Part shown: positions 54,955-64,000 of the stretch, piece after piece | How positions within the stretch are numbered: position 1 is the stretch's first letter | Layout: the number at the start of each line of letters is the position of its first letter | Origin: Atriophallophorus winterbourni | Lineage: Eukaryota; Platyhelminthes; Trematoda; Plagiorchiida; Microphallidae | Assembly: GCA_013407085.1 (NCBI GenBank) | Contig: JACCGJ010005221.1 | Span: forward strand, 1 to 64,000 | DNA: 64,000 nt | Direction: 5' to 3' | The notes under the pieces: generated by a model | The model's input: the letters and a program-made list of their open reading frames with translations, nothing else | Told to the model about the DNA's origin: nothing | Database searches by the model: none | Translations under genes and position numbers: made by a program

Positions 54955-57900
54955 ATGTTCCAAGGTTGTCAAAGCCGGGACGGATTTGCGGATAAGCTCC
55001 CAATTCCAAAATGCTCCAATGGCACACGTCTCATATAGCCTCTGACAACCAAGTCCAGCTCCTAGCCTGCACGCGTTTTCCTGTGTGACCCGGCGGAACT
55101 GCTTCTACTGACAGGAGAAAAGGCGAAGGCGTCTGACTGGCGCCTCATAACCAGCATGCTTCGGGCAGGTGGAGCTCGTAAGTCCATGAAGGCGGTCCAC
55201 CTGGGGGAAGGAAAACCCTTATCTCAAACCTACACTGCCTTGTGGCTACATCCAATCATGGAAAAAGCTTCAGGAGACAACCTCGAGGAAAATTCCGGAG
55301 CCAGAGTCCCGTTAGGCAGTCTGAAGTTTTATTCAACTTCGCCCTGTTAACTCTTGCGACGGCATCGTTGTCCAAACGTATCAGCCTAGCTGTTCCTTTA
55401 TTTCCGGTGGTGCCGTGGTGAGGGAGCACTTGCTGCGTGGGCAACAGCTAGTCCTCCACTTTGAACTGCCTTGGCGTACATCAAAACGCACCAATGGAGA
55501 GGACACTTCATTCCGCTTCTACGGATAATAACACGGGAAGCAGCAGATACCGGTTAAATGCCATGGCTCGATTGGCGTAGAGCTCAGCGCCTGGGGCTGC
55601 TTCCGACGGTGAGAGAGAGTTTCAGGTCTCATTGGACGGCTACCGCCCGCCTCAATCTGGACAGCCCCCATCCAATATGGTACCGTCTCGCCACGGTCTG
55701 CTATACCCATTGGGTGCATGGGGATTAGGAATCAACCGACATGCAGACTGTTTTTTTCTCACCTGCGAAACCAACTACTAAAAAACAAATGTCATTTCTG
55801 AAACTGGGAACCTGGAACGTCCGGTCCATGCTTCCTGGATTTCATGACGACGTCTCGAATATCAGAGACTTAAGAAAATCTGCTGTGAATAACAATGAGT
55901 TAAAGAGACGGAATGTCGACGTGACTGCTCTGCAAGAGACGCGATTACCAGACACTGGTATACTAACAGAAAGCGATTACACCTTTTTTGGAAAGGAAGG
56001 GGTTCCAATGAGCCTCGACTGCATGGAGTTGGGTTTGCCGTTTGAAACGACCTTCTAAAAACAACAAAACCGAGCAGCAGCGGGAGCGAACGGATTTGGA
56101 CTCTAAATCTGAGGTGCATTACTGGTACCATTACGTTGGTAAAGGTTTATGTGCCGACGCTCTCTGCTATGACTGCTGAAAAAGACGCTTTTTATCACAA
56201 CCTCGCACCGGTCCTCAAAAACGTGCCACAAAGAAACTGTGTAGTGGTATTGGGTGATTTCAATGCTAGAGTTGGTGCGGATTACGTGTGTTGGCAAAAC
56301 TGTCTCGGGAGGTTCGGTGTAGGTAAACCAATGAAAATGGACAACACCTTTTAGAATTATGCACACAGTTCAGTCTTTGTGTCAGTAACACTTTCTTTCA
56401 AACAAAACCACAGCATCAGGTCTCTTGAAAAACATCTTAGCTCTAAGCAGTGGCACCAGCTTGATCTTATTCTTGCTAGGCGCACTAATATAGGAAGCGT
56501 ACTTCTCACCAGATCATATCACAGCGCAGATTGTGACGCTGATCATTCAATCGTCTGTGCAAAACTGAAGCTTTTTGACACGAGATTTCACCGCACCAAA
56601 TTTTCTGGTAAGCCTAGGATTGACGTCACCCGCATGTGCGAACCTAATCTAGCTGCGCGGTTTGCAAAAGCCTTCACAGCCGAGTTCAGCAAGACAACCC
56701 AAATTGAATCGGTTTCAGAAAACTGGGAATCGATAAAAAGCTGCATATGCCAAGTCGCACTGTCTACTTTCGGTCCGAAGAAAGCTCGAACGAGCGACTG
56801 GTCGAAGCAAACGCTTCTGTGATGACTGCTGTGTTGTATGAGAAACGGTCAGCATTATTGAGGTTCAAAGGTATGAAAACAGATGAAAACTTACGAATTT
56901 GAGAGCAGCTAGATATAAGGTCCAACAGAATGCAAGGCGATGTGCAAATGACTACTGGACAGAAATTAGCCGTAGTATCGAGAAAGGTGCGGATACTGGA
57001 AATTTCCACGGTATGTATGATGGGATCAAGAAAGCCATTGGTCCAAACAAACTTAAAACGGCTCCCATTAAGTCTGCATCTGGGGACTCGATTGTGGACA
57101 AAACTCAGCAGATGGAAAGTGGGTAGAGTACTTCTTCTCCCTCTACTCTAGGGACAGTACAGTTTTACCACATGTATTTGAAAATGTCGAGCGGTTACCG
57201 ACTATTGAATATCTAGATACTCCCCCTACTCTTGATGAGCTCAATAGAGCAATCGACTACTTAGCGAATGGGCCGTCCCCTGGTGACGACGGAATTCCAC
57301 TTGAGCTCATCAAATGCTGTAGAGCAGCATTATTACAACCGCTTCACTATTTGCTTCTTCAGTGCTGCTGTCCCACAAGAGATGCGATACACGAAGATCA
57401 TCAGACTGTTCAAGAATAAAGGAGATAGAGTCGACTGCAACAATTACAGAGGAATCTCCCTTCTGAATGTCGTAGGCAAATCGTTTGCTAAAGTCTCACA
57501 GATCCAGCTGCAAGTTTTAGCTGATAGAATTTACTCCGAATCTCAATGTGAATTCCGCAAGGGAAGATCAACCGTTGACATGATCTTCTCCATGAGACAA
57601 CTTCAAGGAAAGTGTCGGAAACAGCGTATACGCTGTTTTTATAGATTTAACGATGGCGTTCAAATACGTCATCGAGGAGAGTTTTTTTCAAAATGCTTGA
57701 TCTGATAGTCCGACCCCCAAGAAAGCTCAAACTTGTTATTTCGTTCCACTTAGGCATGAAGGGCTCAGTCCATTTTAATGGTTTCAGCTCAGAAGCCTTT
57801 GTAACTTCCGCCGAGGCGTCGAACAAGGGTCTGTTCTTGCTCCCACGCTGTTCAACATTTTTTTGCTCTGCTTCTGAGCACGCTTTCAGGACGAGGACAG

Positions 57901-58700
57901 AAAGTTATTTAAGTACCACGCGAAATGATGGCAGCTTTTCAACCTGACCCGTTGAGAGCACAAACCAAGGCAGAAATGTGCTAATCTGAACCTGCTGCTT
58001 GCCAAAGATGCGCTTTAGCTCACAGCCAAGAGCACCTCAGTCGCTACACTGTTTTTTTCGCATGCAAAGACTTTGGGCTAACAATCAGCTGTACGGCAGT
58101 GAAACCTGGACCACCCACGCAAGACACGAACGGAAGCTGAATGCTTTCCATCTACGAAGCATCGGTCGTATCTTGAACATATCGTGGATGGACAGAGTGA
58201 CTAATGCTGAATTGCTGTCAAAAGCTGGTCAACAGAGCATGTTCACTCTATGGCGACAGCGACGCCTGCGCTGGCTTGATCATGTCTACATAATGGAAAA
58301 TGGTCGTATTCCGAAAGATCTACTCTATGTGAGTTACAATTAGGAAGTCGACCGTTGGGCAGACCGCACTTGCGGTACAAAGACGCTTGCAAAAGAGATA
58401 TGAAAGCTCTTGGAATTGACCCGGCGAGTTGGGAAGAACTTTCTCTTGACCGCTCACATTGGAGGCACTGTGTAAAGCGTCGTCTGCAAGCTGGGGAGGA
58501 GCAGATACATCTCTTGGCTGCTGAACGCAGATCACGCCGCCGGCGTGCAACTGACGCAATACAACCGAGTTCTAACTTTCGTTGCCAGCGCTGCGGGAAA
58601 GATTGTTCCTCCAGAATCGGACTGTTTAGTCACTCCAAAAGCTACAGAACTTGAACATTCACGCGATTGTGATGTACATCCATGGTCGACATAGACCGAA
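54955..58700 (+). mobile_element. APE-type LINE with 5' UTR, decayed
   Basis: Leader at 54955-55740, then ATG 55741 with an endonuclease start (L-G-T-W-N-V-R-S-M, L-Q-E-T-R-L), a broken region, L-G-D-F-N-A-R-V-G (56255), RT blocks (LLNVVGKSFAKV, SESQCEFRKGRSTVDMIF at 57268-57705), L-Y-G-S-E-T-W-T-T (58090) and the C-terminal zinc-finger-like C-Q-R-C-G-K-D-C-S. The catalytic F-A-D-D region is deleted near 58077, where L-T-I-S runs into the L-Y-G-S-E-T block. Same family as 27435-30482 and the intronic fragments. Not autonomous. Confidence 0.82.
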
Positions 58701-58734
58701 GGAGGCCAACAACAGACAGGCAAAAACGTAAATC

Positions 58735-59235
58735 CTGACAATATGGAAATGTTAAGATGCGGTATGAAACCGTATGTCAAACGCCAACATACACTGGTGG
58801 TAAAAATTTCAAAAGCTGGTTGACTGGCGGTCAATAACCTGGAATAAACAGAAATCTCAGCACTCTTTCGCCCAACTCATTTTCAACTTGTAGCTAATAG
58901 TTAATTCGATTTTTCGTTTTCTTCAAAAATCGTTCAACCTTAAGCGAATTAGTTATGTACTTTTACGCAAATTGGCTACATTATTAATTTCCCTTGACCA
59001 TGTTCGATTGTGTTAGATTGATGTGCATTGATGTGCAAACGGACCACTGATATAGGGGCCATGCCTGCGTGACGTGGTAACCTTAGGCTTACTAAAGGTT
59101 GTTTTGCAGTAGGGCAGATATAGACATACTGGTTTGACTGTTACTTAGTCATGCTCCCTATAGTGACTATCACCCTTGGTCTGACTGAGACTCTGTGTCC
59201 GAAGTGAAACGTTACGCAAAAGCTGCGCCAACCGA
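58735..59235 (+). mobile_element. Penelope-like element 3' end fragment
   Basis: Reads M-L-R-C-G-M-K-P-Y and V-V-K-I-S-K-A with stops, matching the C-terminus at 19730-19850. A damaged hammerhead-like tail follows near 59180-59215 (CTGACTGA, CCGAAGTGAAAC). Confidence 0.55.
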
Positions 59236-60725
59236 TTGCACTCGAATCTATTTGTATACAAATTTTTGCTTGATAATTCAAAAGAAATTACTTTTCGCAA
59301 CACTATTTTTGCAACGAGAAGTACATTTTTACTTCCTGACCATTATCACGGAAAAACTGGTGAGAAGCACGGATTATAATCATTTGGGTAAATTAATTTA
59401 TATATTTATACATATTATTATTATCAGAGAACAATATTTTAATTATACCATTTCTATAAGTCACATTAATCTTTGATCGGACGGTTATGCAATCTGGCAA
59501 TACTTCTGTGCTGTGCAGTTAAATTGATTTACCACATGTATTGAGTTGCATGCAGAAACGCACCGAGTCTCCTATCTGTTGCGGCCTGTGTTACGTGATT
59601 TAATCTGAGCCAACGTGCTATCCATTATTGTGCAGCACCTTGCTTGGGTCAGAATTGTGATTGCATACATTGACTAGTCATTGTTTTGTCCAATATATTT
59701 ACGTCGACAAATGCACGCAGTGAGTATTTGCACTTGTTCTGAGATCATGGTCCGCTACAATTAACACAACCTTGCAATGTAATTCGACATTATGTTTTAA
59801 ATGAAATGATCATGAAAGATATTGTGAAGCGAATGCACTCAAGCTAATATATGTGCAATGTTTCAAGGCTTCGTGAACCTTCTCGATTTGTCTTGATTGT
59901 TCATTGAACTTACCATCAATCTTTTTGTATTTTTGTAATGGGTACGAATGGCAAATTAAGTCGGGTCGATCGGGGCCAAACTGCATATTCCATCGCAGCC
60001 TTCATCACGCTGTAAGTACATGCTTCGAGGGAATCATTTCAACGGTAACCACATCACCTTACTTTGTGTTTGGGACAACTGATCTATGAGGTCATAATTG
60101 CCAACGCTCAAAACACAAGATTACAGCAATTGTTCAGAATCGTTTATTACTCACATGAAAAAGAACAAAGCAACACGCATTCACCTAATATATTGGCAAA
60201 TCACGAAACCACAACGCTGAACTCGACATGTTTGTCCAGACTGTCAGGTTAATCGGTTTTGTCGATCAAAATGGTTTAATTCAAGCCAAATTGATTTGGG
60301 ATTCCTTGATTCGACCTTGGCGAAGTGGATAGCGTTCGACTGTGGGTAATGTTGTCCATCGCCTAGTATTTTTACAGAAAATGTTGTCACTTCAACCATT
60401 CTTGTGCAATCCTTCCGCAACCCTAAGTATCACGGGTTCACTATTGTCGTTGTTGGGTGTTTCTGCACATCCTGTACTGTACTGAAGAGCGTGTTACGCA
60501 TAAGATCGTGATTGAAACTCGTGGCTAATGTACTTCACACCTACGAATTATATCGTCATCCACTTCACCAACAAAATTTCCTGTCTATCTTCTGATGTTC
60601 GTACCAGTAGATAAAGCGCAATGAACGTAACTTCATGCTCACACAATTAACTTTTGCCTTTGGAAATAACATTCACAGATGGGCCTAATGATATTACGTT
60701 CGACTTTCATTTCATAAAACAAAAA
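59236..60725. other. No gene recognised
   Basis: AT-rich. No transposon protein or credible exon. A tRNA A-box-like string (tggcgaagtgg, 60318) has no matching B box. Confidence 0.5.
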
Positions 60726-60790
60726 ACGTCGCGATCAAATTCGTGAATATTTCAAAGGACCTGGCACTCATGAGTAATCACAAAACATAT
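60726..60790 (+). repeat. Fragment of the Sm-alpha-like tail
   Basis: cgtgaatatttcaaaggac and actcatgagtaatcacaaaac match the 3' tail of the unit ending at 54595. No hammerhead remains. Confidence 0.55.
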
Positions 60791-61099
60791 ACATTGCTCT
60801 AATATTTGCATTTACGTATACAATTCTGATATCTCATGCAGATATATTTCTATTGGGAGGGACAACAGTTTCTCACCTAGCAATCTTTTGCCGGCAGAAA
60901 AATTTAAACAATCGCAGTCAGGAATATAAGAAATTTGAATTTAAAAATAATGCAAGATGTTTAATGGTTTAAAAAGCAACTAGCTTATCAATAACTATAG
61001 GATATGGGAATTTAAAATGTAACTGTATAAAAAATAATATACGCAATTAGATTAAATTGGAATTATTAAGTAAAATGACTGTCAATGAATACATGGTTG

Positions 61100-62490
61100 G
61101 GCGGAAACTTTGTTAACTATACGAAAATATGTCCCCTGGCAGAGCCAAATTTACACCGGCCATTATTCGCCAGTGTCGGATAGTTTGACTGCTCCTCTCA
61201 CTCGCATATTCAATCTCAGCTTAAATGAAGGAAAAATATCATCGCAATGGATGGCAGGGATGATAACTGCTTTTTATAAAGACGGTAGCCGTTCATACAC
61301 AGAAAACTATAGCCCCGTTAAGCTACATTCGGTTATCTTTAAATCGCATAAGAGAACATTTTGAAAACCAAAATATTTTGACCGCAGCACAACACGGTTT
61401 TCGAGGAAATCGTTTTTGTTTATCTAGCCTTCTTACAACGCTCGAGGATTGGACCAAGTCACTAGACAAAGGTGAGGCTGTACATGATTTCTACATCAAC
61501 CATGGCATTCGAATAAAAAAGCTCGAACCTTATGGAATAACGGTAATGTTGCGGAATTGGATAAGGGACAATCTTACTGATATACACGTCCAAGTTCGCG
61601 ATGGCAGCACTCTCAATAGAACAATAGACATCACAAGTGGAAGTTATATTAAAGGATATCGGATGTAACTTGATAAATTTTGTCTATGATATTGAAATAT
61701 GGAAAAGTATCAGGTCTGTAATGACTGTATGGAATTACAACGGGATCAGTGCAACATATTTCGTTGTTTACATACAAATAAGTTATCAGTTAACCTGGAG
61801 AAATGTAAAATAATGCGGCTTGGGAAATCTGTGCTCCACACCTATGAGCTTGGCACGCAAGATCTCATCTGAATCAACACAGAAATAGATCTCGGTATCG
61901 GGCGACGTTTAACCTTAAGCCTGGACAACATTGCGGGATAGTGTACAATAAATCCTGTCTAACTTTGAGTTTTCTAAAAAGGATATTCAGTAGTTCCACG
62001 CCCGAAACTTCACCCCGGTTAATTAATAAGTATGTACGTCCTGTTATGGAATAGTAAATCCAAGCCTGGGCAAAATATCTCAGGAAGGATATCTAATTAC
62101 TTGACAGGAATTATCATCGTGCAACAAAGTTGGTCTCCCGTTACAGAAATTTGCCTTTCAATAAGCGAATGTTGAAAGCAAATCTATACGATTTTGTCCA
62201 ACGACGGATACACAGTTAACTCCTGTTGGGGTTCAAAGTCTTGAATATTGAAAATCCTCCCCTTAAACACGTGTTAAAGCCAAATGACAATACTTGAACA
62301 CGAAAACTTTCAGAGGCTTTAAGCATTCCGCATTCTCGATTGGATATTCGTCGAATTTTTTCTATATAAGACTTTGTTTCACTTGGAACATTTTGCCCGA
62401 AGTAATCACACACTCGGAATCTGTTGAGTTTTTCGCTTCTAAACTTGATGATTATTTGACGAACCGTGTAGTTTATGGATGATTTTATAT
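61100..62490 (+). mobile_element. CR1-like LINE, heavily decayed
   Basis: Order on +: P-L-T-R-I-F-N-L-S-L, a broken fingers region, AAQHGFRGNRFCLSSLLT (61378), a gap where the D-F-x-K-A-F-D motif should be, L-S-V-N-L-E-K-C-K-I-M (61790) and the final F-T-W-N-I-L-P-E-V-I. Internal deletions and many stops. Confidence 0.7.
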
Positions 62491-63830
62491 TTTTACTTTA
62501 TATGCATGGTCATCCCATGGTGTTTGTTATTCTACTGCTTTTTCTACCATAAAACGTTTTGAGTTCTGAGTATAGATTTGGCAAAGTACAACAGCGTATA
62601 ATCTTGCGCCCGACACTTCCCCATATCCCTCCTCGTGAAGAGTGTATGTATTGGATGTTTTCGGGTGAGAAATATTTGGTACAGTATGATAAATTTGAAC
62701 AATAGAGATAAATAACTCTTTGTTCCATTGGGACCTTTGAAATTTGAAGTAACGCTCAGAACGATAAAGCTAAAGGAAACGTTTGGCTGGATTTTACCAA
62801 AATATATATTCCCAATATATCCAGATCCAGTGAGTAGAATATATTTAATTCTTTATAATATATTATATCTATTCCTTTAGAGTTTCCAAAAGATCGATAA
62901 ATATACTGTCAACTTTAATAACCAACTGCTTGGTTCTCGGTCTGACTCATCTTCAATCTTCCGCGGTTTGTTAACATTTTGCCGTACACACTGTGTATAT
63001 GTCTCCTCCCGTACGCAGAGTTATTTTTAGCCAATTGTCACAGATTTATGCTCCATCAACAATTATTTATATGAGCTGTTTCAGTTATAGTTTTAATGTT
63101 AAATACAAAGCAACTTGAATGACCTATTTCTTGATGGAATCTGTTTCTTTGTGGCTTTTGAGGTATTATCCTATTATCAATAACAATAAATATTGTGATA
63201 TATTATTTTGCATTACCTTGAACTTAAAATTGGAAAAAACCAAGCAACGATATGTTGACTAACCGCGGAACTAACATAAATATCACGTTAGGAAATTTTG
63301 AATGATTTTAATGAAAATGATGATATTGTGCAACGAAATAGTCGATGGTACCGAAAACATAGATACCATTAAATGTTCCCGTAAAATCAGACAATGCACT
63401 TAGTTTAATTTCATGTTTATTTGGTACGACTTTAAATTTTACAAATCATGCGATTAAAATACTGTTAAAAAAGAGCAATGAACTTTAACAATAACCATAG
63501 AGTCGAACTATAGGTGTAATGGTCTAGACATTTATACATCAACTCCAAAATCAATGGGACGATAATAGTTTTTTTAATAGTTGGGGGCAATATTTGGATT
63601 AGCTCTCATATAGATAAACTGTTTAAGTTTACCATCAATGATCGACTTCGTGATTTCTATTCTCCATATAATAGATCCTTTGGTATACGACCGTTTCAAC
63701 ACAATCTCTGAGAATATTTTCCAAACATGTGCTACTGTTAGCAGTAAATAACTGTAACATACGGCAATATTTTACTTTCATCAACATTTTCGGGATTTTT
63801 TCTTGTATAATAATATCAAATGTTAGAAAA
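62491..63830. other. No gene recognised
   Basis: AT-rich. 63460-63510 carries the short motif tttaacaataaccatag also found near 25715 and 60985. Confidence 0.5.
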
Positions 63831-64000
63831 ATCTTATTTGCATGCATTTCCATCTCACACACATCCCACGCTCGGATTCGTGGTGTTGCATCCTCAGGTA
63901 GGTACAGTAGGATCATGATCCTCATGCGCTTGAACGTTGAGTAATGGTAAAACAATTTTTGCTTGTATGCCACTGTTGGATAAGGCTGGTACACACAACC
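63830..64000 (-). repeat. H2 hammerhead repeat, decayed, runs to window end
   Basis: Same order as 23095-23260. The - strand motif is damaged: CTGAGGA, no stem II, GAATC. Confidence 0.55.

Noticed and set aside
60318..60350. tRNA-like A box
   Set aside because: No B box at a suitable distance and no fold.
1..64000. Bacterial-type features (operons, CRISPR, Shine-Dalgarno sites)
   Set aside because: Introns, LINEs, SINE promoters and hammerhead satellites show a eukaryotic genome; no direct-repeat and spacer array is present.

Overview
The window looks like a digenean trematode genome, most probably a schistosome. The evidence is AT-rich sequence, a spliced gene with tiny frame-preserving exons, decayed CR1-like and RTE-like LINEs, Penelope-like (PLE) remnants with a GIY-YIG tail, and many copies of a tRNA-promoter plus hammerhead-ribozyme repeat of the Sm-alpha type known from Schistosoma. 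The species cannot be named from the sequence alone.

The backbone is a segmental tandem duplication. Copy A fills 1 to about 19600 and copy B fills about 38217 to 49410. Each holds one intact-looking multi-exon gene on the + strand, and all exon positions below were found by reading splice sites and frame in both copies. The gene starts with a signal-peptide exon, continues with one (B) or four (A) 48-nt symmetric micro-exons, and then has three homologous modules. Each module is a 39-codon exon of exactly 116 nt with Trp at residue 17, followed by a 235-265-nt exon; modules 2 and 3 are preceded by a 33-nt micro-exon. Splice phases chain without conflict in both copies, giving about 514 and 466 residues if the simplest last exon is used. 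The product is a predicted secreted glycoprotein of unrecognised family, with an architecture like schistosome micro-exon genes (MEGs). The 116-nt exon of module 1 differs between copies at 18 of 39 codons, all replacements, although the adjoining intron is nearly identical.

The introns contain transposons. Some are shared by A and B and so predate the duplication (LINE fragments at 10575/42280 and 16180-18060/46047-47860). One RTE-like insertion (11147-12933) has a 12-bp target duplication and an empty site in B, so it is younger. The micro-exon expansion in A is interleaved with tandem 240-bp repeats that carry an antisense hammerhead-like motif.

The spacer 19600-38216 is a nest of mobile DNA: PLE fragments, an LTR-element remnant with a 386-bp LTR, three hammerhead-repeat families, CR1-like and APE-type LINEs, and a 2.47-kb tandem array of 426-bp hammerhead units inserted inside a CR1-like element with an 8-bp target duplication. 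The right part, 49410-64000, holds more of the same (CR1 fragments, a decayed LINE with its 5' UTR, a head-to-head hammerhead-SINE pair, a PLE end) and one possible small secreted-peptide exon at 50406. No rRNA, true tRNA or CRISPR was seen. Several stretches of 0.3-1.5 kb contain nothing recognisable and are listed as such.
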